Assembly: GCF_009792295.1 (NCBI RefSeq)
Contig: NZ_CP039934.1
Location: 1,198,501 to 1,262,500 of the forward strand
Length of the DNA: 64,000 nt
Direction: 5' to 3'
From: Myroides fluvii
GTDB lineage: Bacteria; Bacteroidota; Bacteroidia; Flavobacteriales; Flavobacteriaceae
Part shown: one piece after another, positions 45,542 to 51,823 of the stretch
Numbering within the stretch: the first letter of the stretch is position 1
Layout: each line of letters begins with the position of its first letter
Made by a program: the position numbers and the translations under genes
Notes under the pieces: model-generated
Databases searched by the model: none
Seen by the model: the letters and a program-made list of their open reading frames with translations, nothing else
What the model was told of the DNA's origin: nothing

Positions 45542-46075
45542 TCAACGTTCTGTTTTCATTTGCTCCCAATACTTCATGGTTGATTCATAACACTCAAGGC
45601 TTCTCAACGTATTGTTTCGCTGTTTTTCTCGAAACAAAGTTCGCAATGAATCAATATATTGGGCTAAGTCTTCACTTTCATAAAAATCAAAAGCTCGCCT
45701 AAACGTCATATGTGCTTTTAAGTTTTTATCGTCCAAAGGCATATAGGGTCCATATTCCTTCTTTAACCATTTATCTCTTATCCGGTTGTAGTTTTCATCT
45801 ATATACGAAGGATGATCCTCAGAATAAAAATCAACCATTAAACAGACATCATGATATAGTTCCGTACTTGATATATCAAATAAGGAATCATACGGAATCT
45901 TATACTGTTCCCTCTCCATTTCTAATGCTCTTTCGTATAAATCCATAAAAGCATATTGCCGATGGATTGCCAACAAACCTTCTATTTTTTGATCATTTTG
46001 ATCCTGTTCTCTTTTTACAGTTGTTGAACAACTGATGAAGAAAAAACATCCGAAAATAAAAATTACTTTTTTCAT
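45542..46075 (-). CDS. Lipoprotein of unknown function (copy A)
   Basis: A 177-residue lipoprotein with signal MKKVIFIFGCFFFISCSTTV; the lipobox cysteine is in FISC. The mature part is charged and helical (KREQDQNDQKIEGLLAIHRQ, DLYERALEMEREQ), with a conserved MTFRRAFDFYESEDLAQYID segment (seen as FRRAFDFYESEDLAQYIDSL). It is homologous to the copy at 46872 but longer at its C terminus (EQMKTER). Convergent with cassette 2. A -7 box TAGTTTTG lies at 46147-46154. I do not recognise the family; outer-membrane anchoring is likely. Confidence 0.85.
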   Translation of the reverse strand: MKKVIFIFGCFFFISCSTTVKREQDQNDQKIEGLLAIHRQYAFMDLYERALEMEREQYKIPYDSLFDISSTELYHDVCLMVDFYSEDHPSYIDENYNRIRDKWLKKEYGPYMPLDDKNLKAHMTFRRAFDFYESEDLAQYIDSLRTLFREKQRNNTLRSLECYESTMKYWEQMKTER

Positions 46076-46146
46076 ATCATACCATTCGAGACTTCCAAAG
46101 TTCGTCTATCGATTGCTTCATATCCCCTTCTGCTAAACCCTCTTTT

Positions 46147-46154
46147 CAAAACTA
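46147..46154 (-). promoter_or_regulatory. -7 promoter box TAGTTTTG for lipoprotein copy A
   Basis: Exact TAnnTTTG on the minus strand, kept as TAGCTTTG in copy B at 47456-47463, where only an 'n' position differs. That supports real promoter function. Confidence 0.6.
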
Positions 46155-46362
46155 CAAGTATAAAATTAGTTAAGCAACAAATACAATATTCTTTATCAGA
46201 AGTATAGACTCTGAAATTAGTGAATTATACTACACTTAATTTCAGCACTTACTTACCAACTTAAAGTTCAACAAAACAAATCCGGAACAACAATCTCATT
46301 CAAAATTCAAACAACCACCTAAAATACAACAACTTAAACACTAAAAAACAGGCTAAAAAAGT

Positions 46363-46370
46363 TACCTTTA
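46363..46370 (+). promoter_or_regulatory. -7-like promoter box TACCTTTA of cassette 3
   Basis: TAnnTTTA followed by GTACTCCTAAATTTCAAG, as in cassette 2, and 43 nt before the leader stem. Confidence 0.6.
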
Positions 46371-46412
46371 GTACTCCTAAATTTCAAGTTTTACACCACA
46401 AAAAAAGATTTT

Positions 46413-46489
46413 GCCTGTAATAGGATGGTGGCGATATTGGAAACAACCGCGACGCTACTTGAAGCGTAGGACACCTAAACTTTACAGGC
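46413..46489 (+). ncRNA. Structured leader RNA of cassette 3
   Basis: Nearly identical to the cassette 2 leader: P1 GCCTGTAA (46413-46420) with TTACAGGC (46482-46489), GGTG/CACC, GCG/CGC and hairpin ACGCT-ACTTGA-AGCGT. The two differ at two loop or joining positions (TTGGAT to TAGGAT, and CGCAACG to CGCGACG), so no paired base is broken. 26 nt separate it from the ATG. Confidence 0.8.
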
Positions 46490-46515
46490 TTCTATAATTC
46501 CCTAATTCAAGTATT

Positions 46516-46761
46516 ATGAGCACAAAACCTCAACCCTCCACGCTATCCAAAAACGATAGCCACAACTTAGCCCTATTGCAAGAGTTGTATGACCTCAACC
46601 CTAATTTTGCCTCTTATGCGCAAAGTATCAATGCCCTCTTTTACTACTACGTTCAACATTGTACAGAAAATGCGGATGAGTTCTTTCTCAACTCCTCAGA
46701 AGTACATCAGGTATTAGAAGTAGTCCATACGCTACAAAAACTAAAGAAACCTAAAAACTAA
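46516..46761 (+). CDS. 81-residue protein of unknown family, cassette 3
   Basis: Near-identical to the cassette 2 protein (N13, D26, V69 here). Many nucleotide differences from cassette 2 are synonymous, for example at codons for Leu and Ala early in the gene. This suggests selection to keep the protein after the duplication. It has the same leader-ORF-terminator order. Convergent with lipoprotein copy B. Confidence 0.85.
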   Translation: MSTKPQPSTLSKNDSHNLALLQELYDLNPNFASYAQSINALFYYYVQHCTENADEFFLNSSEVHQVLEVVHTLQKLKKPKN

Positions 46762-46791
46762 TTTTCCCCATGACACATTACCTTACAACGT

Positions 46792-46832
46792 AAAAAGCAG
46801 CAATAAACCCAAGTCTATTGCTGCTTTTTATT
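46792..46832. terminator. Terminator after cassette 3
   Basis: AAAAAGCAGCAA (46792-46803) pairs with TTGCTGCTTTTT (46818-46829). Confidence 0.85.
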
Positions 46833-46871
46833 TTCATTCATTTGAGAATCTTAACGTTTTGTTTTCATTTG

Positions 46872-47384
46872 CTACCAATACTTCATCGTTGATTCATAAC
46901 ACTCAAGGCTTCTCAACGTATTGTGTCGCTGTTTTTCGCGAAACAAAGTTCGCAATGAATCAATATATTGATCTAAGTCTTCGCTTTCATAAAAATCAAA
47001 AGCTCTCCTAAACGTCATATGTGCTTTTAAATTTTTATCGTCCAAAGGCATATAGGGTCCATATTCCTTCTTTAACCACTTATCTATTAACCGATAGTAG
47101 TTCTCATTGTCATAAGTTGGATGGTCTTCTGAATAAAAATCCATTACTATACAAAACTCATGATATAATTCCATACTTGATATATCGAATAAGGAATCAT
47201 ACGGAATCTTAAGCTGTTCTTTCTCTTTCTTTAACGCTCTTTCGTATAAATCCATAAAAGCATATTGCCGATGGATTGCCAACAAACCTTCTATTTTTTG
47301 ATTAATGAGCTCTTGTTCTCTTTTTACAGTTGTTGAACAACTGAGTAAGAAAAAACATCCGACTATAAAAATTACTTTTTTCAT
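46872..47384 (-). CDS. Lipoprotein of unknown function (copy B, C-terminally shortened)
   Basis: A 170-residue paralogue of copy A with lipobox cysteine in LLSC (signal MKKVIFIVGCFFLLSCSTTV). The gene ends at ...MKYW followed by TAG, where copy A has GAG (Glu) and continues EQMKTER. Beyond the TAG the same frame still reads QMKTKR and then stops. A single G-to-T nonsense change has therefore trimmed the last seven residues. The rest is intact, so the protein is probably still made. Its promoter box TAGCTTTG (47456-47463) is conserved. Confidence 0.85.
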   Translation of the reverse strand: MKKVIFIVGCFFLLSCSTTVKREQELINQKIEGLLAIHRQYAFMDLYERALKKEKEQLKIPYDSLFDISSMELYHEFCIVMDFYSEDHPTYDNENYYRLIDKWLKKEYGPYMPLDDKNLKAHMTFRRAFDFYESEDLDQYIDSLRTLFREKQRHNTLRSLECYESTMKYW

Positions 47385-47455
47385 ATACTATCATTCGAGG
47401 TTATCAACGTTCGTCGATCGATTGTTTCCTATCCCCTTCTGCTAAACTCTCTTTT

Positions 47456-47463
47456 CAAAGCTA
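47456..47463 (-). promoter_or_regulatory. -7 promoter box TAGCTTTG for lipoprotein copy B
   Basis: Exact TAnnTTTG on the minus strand, ~72 bases before the start at 47384, at the equivalent place to the box of copy A. Confidence 0.6.
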
Positions 47464-47672
47464 CAAGTATAAAATTAGCTAATCAACAAATAAAATATTG
47501 TTTATCAGAAGTATAGACTCTAAAAATCAGTAGACTATACTGCACTTAATTTTACCACTTACTTACCAACTTAAAGTTCAACAAAACAAATCCAAAACAA
47601 CAATCTCATTAAAAATTCAAATAACCATCTAAAAAACAATTAGTTAGAATAAGTAAAAACCAAAAAACATAG

Positions 47673-47680
47673 TACATTTA
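47673..47680 (+). promoter_or_regulatory. -7-like promoter box TACATTTA of cassette 4
   Basis: TAnnTTTA followed by AAATTCTTAAA, 42 nt before the leader stem, matching the spacing in cassettes 2 and 3 although the sequence between has changed. Confidence 0.55.
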
Positions 47681-47721
47681 AAATTCTTAAAGCAATAACA
47701 TTAAACTTCTAAAATATTTTT

Positions 47722-47793
47722 CCGTAGGGCAAGGTGGCACATTTGGAAACGACTGCAATGCTGTTATTGGCATAGGACACCTAAACCTTACGG
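47722..47793 (+). ncRNA. Structured leader RNA of cassette 4 (covarying copy)
   Basis: P1 is CCGTAGGG (47722-47729) with CCTTACGG (47786-47793, one G-T pair), entirely different in sequence from P1 of cassettes 2 and 3. GGTG/CACC is kept. The short stem is GCA/TGC instead of GCG/CGC, and the hairpin is ATGC with GCAT instead of ACGCT with AGCGT. The unpaired TTGGAAAC, GGACACC and TAAAC are unchanged. Changed stems with kept pairing and constant loops are the signature of a selected RNA fold. 29 nt to the ATG. Confidence 0.8.
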
Positions 47794-47822
47794 TTTTTAC
47801 ACCATTCTTAAACAATAACAGT

Positions 47823-48068
47823 ATGAGCACAAAACCTCAACCCTCCACGCTATCCAAGAAAGATAGCCACAACTTAGCGCTATTGCAAGAGTTATATGAC
47901 CTCAATCCCGATTTTGATTCCTATGCACAAAGTATCAATGCCCTCTTTTACTATTATGTACAGCATTGTACAGAAAATGCAGATGATTTTTTTCTGAACT
48001 CCACTGACGTCCTTCAAGTATTAGAAGTAGTCCAAACGTTACAAAAACTAAAGAAACCCAAAAACTAA
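47823..48068 (+). CDS. 81-residue protein of unknown family, cassette 4
   Basis: Fourth paralogue, same length, about nine differences from the cassette 3 protein (for example NPDFDSY, DDFFLNSTDVLQVL). The helical core ALFYYYVQHCTEN and the TLQKLKKPKN end are unchanged. It has the same leader and terminator arrangement; the downstream neighbour is the feo cluster on the other strand instead of a lipoprotein. Confidence 0.85.
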   Translation: MSTKPQPSTLSKKDSHNLALLQELYDLNPDFDSYAQSINALFYYYVQHCTENADDFFLNSTDVLQVLEVVQTLQKLKKPKN

Positions 48069-48100
48069 TTTTTCTCTCATGATGCATCTCCTTTTAACGT

Positions 48101-48140
48101 AAAAAGCAGCAATAAACCCAAGTCTATTGCTGCTTTTTTA
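48101..48140. terminator. Terminator after cassette 4
   Basis: AAAAAGCAGCAA (48101-48112) pairs with TTGCTGCTTTTTT (48127-48139), the same element as in cassettes 2 and 3. It may also end the convergent feo operon. Confidence 0.85.
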
Positions 48141-48175
48141 TTTTTAAATGAGGCTGACCTCAAGCTATATATTCC

Positions 48176-48310
48176 TTACGAACACCCACAGTTTCCGCTC
48201 CCACAAGAGCCGCCTCCTTTTTTGTTACTCTTTTTACCAAAGCTCTTTTTTACAAAATAACCAATGGCAAAAAGCAATAAGGCATAAACGATGATTTCTT
48301 GATAATTCAT
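48176..48310 (-). CDS. FeoB-associated Cys-rich membrane protein
   Basis: A 44-residue protein with one membrane helix (MNYQEIIVYALLLFAIGYFV), a basic stretch (KKSFGKKSNKK) and a Cys-rich tail (GGGSCGSGNCGCS). This size, helix and tail match the FeoB-associated small-protein family found just after feoB in many bacteria. It starts 6 bases after the feoB stop, so it is translated from the feoAB transcript. A role in ferrous iron handling at the FeoB exit is likely but unproven. Confidence 0.88.
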   Translation of the reverse strand: MNYQEIIVYALLLFAIGYFVKKSFGKKSNKKGGGSCGSGNCGCS

Positions 48311-48316
48311 ATCGCT

Positions 48317-50428
48317 TTACTTTAAGAGTTGATAGGCTATAAACGCTGCCACATAAGCGAGAACCGTCATAAACACCAATTGATAGATCGTCCATTTCCA
48401 CGATTTTGTTTCTCTTCGTACAATAGCCACCGTAGCAGTACACTGCATGGCAAAGGCATAGAAAAACATCAAGGAAACTCCACTGGCCAAGGTAAATACC
48501 TTTTCTCCCGTATCGGGCCATATTTCAGCGGCCATTTTTTGTTTGATACGTCCATCTTCGTCGTTTTCATCACCCGATCCTACATTGTAAATCGTTCCCA
48601 GAACCCCAACAAAAATCTCACGCCCTACAAAAGACGACAATACGGCAATCCCAACCTTCCAATCATAGCCCAATGGTTTGATTACAGGTTCGATGGATTT
48701 ACCTAATATTCCGATATACGAATTTTCTAAACGATAACCCGCCACGTATTCACTCATTTCCTCTTCAGATACCTCTTGTCCTTGGTGAATCTGTGCCATG
48801 TGTTCTTCTGCATTTTCAAACTTATCTCCAGGACCATGTGCCCCTAAAAACCAAATGATAATCGATAAGACGAAGATGATCTTTCCGGCTCCTACTACGA
48901 AAGCTTTGGTCTTTTCATACATATTCGCCACCACGTTTTTGATAATTGGCGTGCGGTAATTTGGCATTTCAATCACAAAATACGATTTGCGTTCGCTCTT
49001 GATGTACTTACTCAACGCCCAAGAAGATACCAAAGCAGCTAAGAATCCAATGAAATAAAACAACGTCAAGGTCAATCCTTGCAAGCTTAAAAAGCCAAAC
49101 AAACGCGTTTCTGGAATAACTAAGGCAATGATAATAATATACACCGGAATACGGGCAGAACAAGTTGTGAACGGCGTAACTAAGATCGTAATCAATCGTT
49201 CTTTGGGATTCTCGATATTACGAGCCGACATAATCGCAGGAATTGCACACGCATTACCTGAAATCAACGGCACTACTGATTTTCCACTCAATCCAAACGG
49301 ACGCATTAATTTGTCCATCAAGAAAACCACGCGACTCATATACCCTGTTTCTTCCAAAATCGAAATGAACATAAATAGAATGGCAATCTGCGGAATAAAC
49401 GGCATCACCCCTCCTATCCCTGGTACAATACCATCGGCAATTAAATCCGTCAGTTTACCGGGTTCCATCACTTCGTGTACCCATGATCCCAAATTAGAGA
49501 ATTGCTCATCAATCCAATCCATTGGAATACTAGACCATTCAAAAATCGCTTGGAAAACCAACATCATGATTCCGAAGAAAATCAAATACCCATACACTTT
49601 ATGCGTTAGGATTCGATCCACTTTTGAACGGAGTCCCGTAGCTTTTGATGTATCACGCGTATAGGTTTCTTTCAGCGTATCATTGATAAACTGATAGCGC
49701 TTGATGGTTTTTTTATGTTGTAATTTTTTTATTTCGTTGTCAGACAAGTGAATGCCTTTAGCCTCGATGTCTTTCTTCCCAATATTGCCAATGCTAATAT
49801 CTTGCGAATAAATCATCCACAATTTAAAAACAGAAAGATTGGAAAACGTCAAGGCTAATTTTCCAAAGAACTCCGGATCTACATCCGTTGCATTTAAACA
49901 AGGTTCAATGGAGTAATTTTTATAATCTACTACCGCTTGTTTTAATTCTTGAATGCCCAGTTTTTTCTTGGCACTCATCAAAACAATCTTGGTATTTAGT
50001 TTCTTTTCTAAGGCAGCGACTTGAATGCTAATTCCTTTTTCATCCAGGTGATCCGCCATATTAATAGCTAAGACCGTCGGGAAACCCAATTCTTTTACTT
50101 GGGTGAACAGCAATAAATTTCGCTTTAAGTTTTCGATTTCAGCCACAACAATGGCCACATCAGGATAGTCTTCATTGGTTGAATCAAACAATAAATCCAA
50201 AACAATGCGTTCATCTTCTGAACTGGCATTGATACTGTAGGTACCAGGCAAATCGATGATGGTAGCCGTTACCTCATCGTTTAATTTGGTTGTACCTGAT
50301 TTTTTATCTACGGTAATACCAGGATAGTTACCGATTTTGTGATTTAAACCCGTTAAGGCATTGAAAACGGAGGTTTTACCTACATTAGGATTACCTATTA
50401 GGGCAACTTTAATATCTTTTTTCATCAA
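48317..50428 (-). CDS. feoB: Ferrous iron transporter FeoB
   Basis: A 703-residue inner-membrane Fe(II) transporter. The N-terminal G domain has GNPNVGKTS (12-20), the KSGTTKL switch-I part, DLPGTYS, and NMAD for guanine binding. A helical GDI-like domain follows (about 160-270), then Gate-containing membrane helices (about 280-700). The two Cys-bearing gate motifs, ISGNACAIPAIM and TPFTTCSARIPVY, are present. Other landmarks are VGREIFVGVLG and MQCTATVAIVRRE near the end. It lies 15 bases after feoA. Confidence 0.96.
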   Translation of the reverse strand: MMKKDIKVALIGNPNVGKTSVFNALTGLNHKIGNYPGITVDKKSGTTKLNDEVTATIIDLPGTYSINASSEDERIVLDLLFDSTNEDYPDVAIVVAEIENLKRNLLLFTQVKELGFPTVLAINMADHLDEKGISIQVAALEKKLNTKIVLMSAKKKLGIQELKQAVVDYKNYSIEPCLNATDVDPEFFGKLALTFSNLSVFKLWMIYSQDISIGNIGKKDIEAKGIHLSDNEIKKLQHKKTIKRYQFINDTLKETYTRDTSKATGLRSKVDRILTHKVYGYLIFFGIMMLVFQAIFEWSSIPMDWIDEQFSNLGSWVHEVMEPGKLTDLIADGIVPGIGGVMPFIPQIAILFMFISILEETGYMSRVVFLMDKLMRPFGLSGKSVVPLISGNACAIPAIMSARNIENPKERLITILVTPFTTCSARIPVYIIIIALVIPETRLFGFLSLQGLTLTLFYFIGFLAALVSSWALSKYIKSERKSYFVIEMPNYRTPIIKNVVANMYEKTKAFVVGAGKIIFVLSIIIWFLGAHGPGDKFENAEEHMAQIHQGQEVSEEEMSEYVAGYRLENSYIGILGKSIEPVIKPLGYDWKVGIAVLSSFVGREIFVGVLGTIYNVGSGDENDEDGRIKQKMAAEIWPDTGEKVFTLASGVSLMFFYAFAMQCTATVAIVRRETKSWKWTIYQLVFMTVLAYVAAFIAYQLLK

Positions 50429-50443
50429 TTGGTTTTGCTAATC

Positions 50444-50683
50444 TTACTTCAAATGGCCTTCTAAGCTCACTACAATTTCTCTCGCTAATTCTTTGCGAAT
50501 CGATAGATGTGTATCATTGATACAGAAATAAATAGGATCTCCTAAAGGAGCTACTTCCAAAAGCTCTACGGCATTACCTGGTAAACATCCCATTTCTAAT
50601 AATTTTAAAGGAACTTTATGCATGTCAAAATCAGCAATAACGCCCTTTTCATTTCTTTTCAATAAGTCTAATGTTGTATTCAC
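50444..50683 (-). CDS. feoA: FeoA domain protein
   Basis: A 79-residue SH3-like protein that works with FeoB. I set the start at GTG 50683 (MNTTLDLLKRNEKG), because a perfect -7 box at 50708-50715 means the longer reading from GTG 50740 would begin upstream of the transcript. With this start the length fits the usual 75-80 residues. KLLEMGCLPGNAVELLEVAPLGDP (seen as LEMGCLPG and APLGDPI) is the FeoA core. First gene of feoA-feoB plus the Cys-rich protein. Confidence 0.9.
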   Translation of the reverse strand: MNTTLDLLKRNEKGVIADFDMHKVPLKLLEMGCLPGNAVELLEVAPLGDPIYFCINDTHLSIRKELAREIVVSLEGHLK

Positions 50684-50707
50684 CTTATTTAGATTTAATT
50701 CACATTG

Positions 50708-50715
50708 CAAAAGTA
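50708..50715 (-). promoter_or_regulatory. -7 promoter box TACTTTTG for the feo operon
   Basis: Exact TAnnTTTG on the minus strand, 25 bases before the GTG at 50683. It decides the feoA start. No clear Fur box was recognised near it. Confidence 0.7.
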
Positions 50716-50820
50716 AACAATAAAAAAAGAATTCGAACACTATTTTGGGATTAATTAGTCCAAATACTACTAAATCAACAGCTTGGATTTACTTATTTTT
50801 CAAGGATTTTTAGGTAGACA

Positions 50821-50857
50821 AAAAAAAGCCAGGCGAAAAATCAACCTGGCTTTTTTT
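50821..50857 (-). terminator. Terminator of the SCO1-like gene
   Basis: AAAAAAAGCCAGG (50821-50833) pairs with CCTGGCTTTTTTT (50845-50857), T tract on the minus strand, just after the stop at 50876. Confidence 0.85.
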
Positions 50858-50875
50858 ATAAATATCGTTTACTTT

Positions 50876-51583
50876 TTACTTTGATTTTTTCTCGTGTTCA
50901 TACAACCATTGGATGTCTTCCCACAGCTCTTCCATATTCTTATTTTCTGGATCTTTGGTATTGAGATTCGTGCCGTCATAAAACCCTCGAATTCGACCTT
51001 CGCTATCCACTAAAACAAAGTTTTCGGTGTGTACCATATCGTACATTTCGTCTGGTGATCCAGTCTTTACTGCTAAATAAGAATTCCTTGCCATAAAGTA
51101 GATATCGCGTTTATCTCCCGTAACTAAATTCCAAACAGCATCATCCACTCCTCTTTTTAACGCATATTCCTTTAAAACAGGTACACTATCTATATCAGGC
51201 GTTACCGTATGTGATAACAACTTCACTCCTGGTACAGCTTTAATCTTTTCTTGCAACCACTCCATATTATCTCCCATAATCGGGCAAATCGTCGGACAAG
51301 TAGTAAAAAAGAAATCCGCTACATATATATGTCCATCGTACTCTTTATTGGTAATGGTATCTCCATTTTGGTTGATAAATGTAAAAGGAGCGATGCGGTG
51401 TTTTTGTTTATTCGCCTCGTGTTGGATTAAGCTATCCACCATTTCTGGATTGACCATGGAAGGGGTATACACAGGCAAGCTCTTTCTGTATTTCAATGCA
51501 TTGTAAAACAAAATGAGAATTCCACAACTCATCAAAAAGAAAAATAGAAAGAAATATCTATAGCGTTTAAAAAATTGAAACAT
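50876..51583 (-). CDS. SCO1/SenC/PrrC-type copper chaperone
   Basis: A 235-residue thioredoxin-fold protein anchored by an N-terminal membrane helix (about 9-29). The Cu-binding CxxxC is C96-C100 (TTCPTICP) and the distal His ligand is H185 (DMVHTENF). These serve copper delivery to the CuA site of cytochrome c oxidase. GHIYVADFFFTTCP and HTVTPDIDS are family features. It stands alone between a strong terminator and its own promoter; the terminal oxidase genes are not in this window. Confidence 0.92.
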   Translation of the reverse strand: MFQFFKRYRYFFLFFFLMSCGILILFYNALKYRKSLPVYTPSMVNPEMVDSLIQHEANKQKHRIAPFTFINQNGDTITNKEYDGHIYVADFFFTTCPTICPIMGDNMEWLQEKIKAVPGVKLLSHTVTPDIDSVPVLKEYALKRGVDDAVWNLVTGDKRDIYFMARNSYLAVKTGSPDEMYDMVHTENFVLVDSEGRIRGFYDGTNLNTKDPENKNMEELWEDIQWLYEHEKKSK

Positions 51584-51600
51584 GATTTTTGAGTTTCCTA

Positions 51601-51608
51601 CAAACTTA
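51601..51608 (-). promoter_or_regulatory. -7 promoter box TAAGTTTG for the SCO1-like gene
   Basis: Exact TAnnTTTG on the minus strand, 18 bases before the start at 51583. Confidence 0.65.
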
Positions 51609-51780
51609 CAAATTCCAACCTATAAATACGTTAAAGGGAGCTTAAAACCTCCTCCTTCAAAATGTCGCTATTCCTCTTCTATTTCTTCCTATAAAAACAG
51701 TAAATCAAGAGAAAAAGGAAGATTTATTCCCAAAATTTCAATTTATAGGCTCAAATGGAAATTACTCAAAAGATATTTTC

Positions 51781-51788
51781 TATTTTTG
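51781..51788 (+). promoter_or_regulatory. -7 promoter box TATTTTTG for the M13 peptidase
   Basis: Exact TAnnTTTG match, 36 bases before the ATG at 51824. Confidence 0.65.
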
Positions 51789-51823
51789 TTTAAACTAGAA
51801 TTAAAGTAAAAACTGAAATAAAA

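Larger units (their letters stand above)
44980..47600. repeat. 1.31-kb tandem duplication (cassette 2 plus lipoprotein; cassette 3 plus lipoprotein)
   Basis: The segments ~44980-46287 and ~46288-47600 are direct copies. Promoter box, leader RNA, 81-codon ORF, terminator, opposite lipoprotein gene and its promoter recur at an offset of 1,310 bases. The leader and ORF are nearly identical, while the lipoproteins have diverged more. The upstream edge (aatctc.ttcaaaa.tcaaa) also occurs before cassettes 1 and 4, so the whole array grew by repeated duplication. Confidence 0.9.

Noticed and set aside
49128..49664. 178-codon ORF opposite feoB
   Set aside because: It lies wholly inside feoB on the other strand and has no protein-like features; feoB is clearly the real gene.
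51582..51809. 75-codon ORF upstream of the M13 peptidase
   Set aside because: It overlaps the promoter regions of two divergent genes and has no domain, signal peptide or typical codon use.
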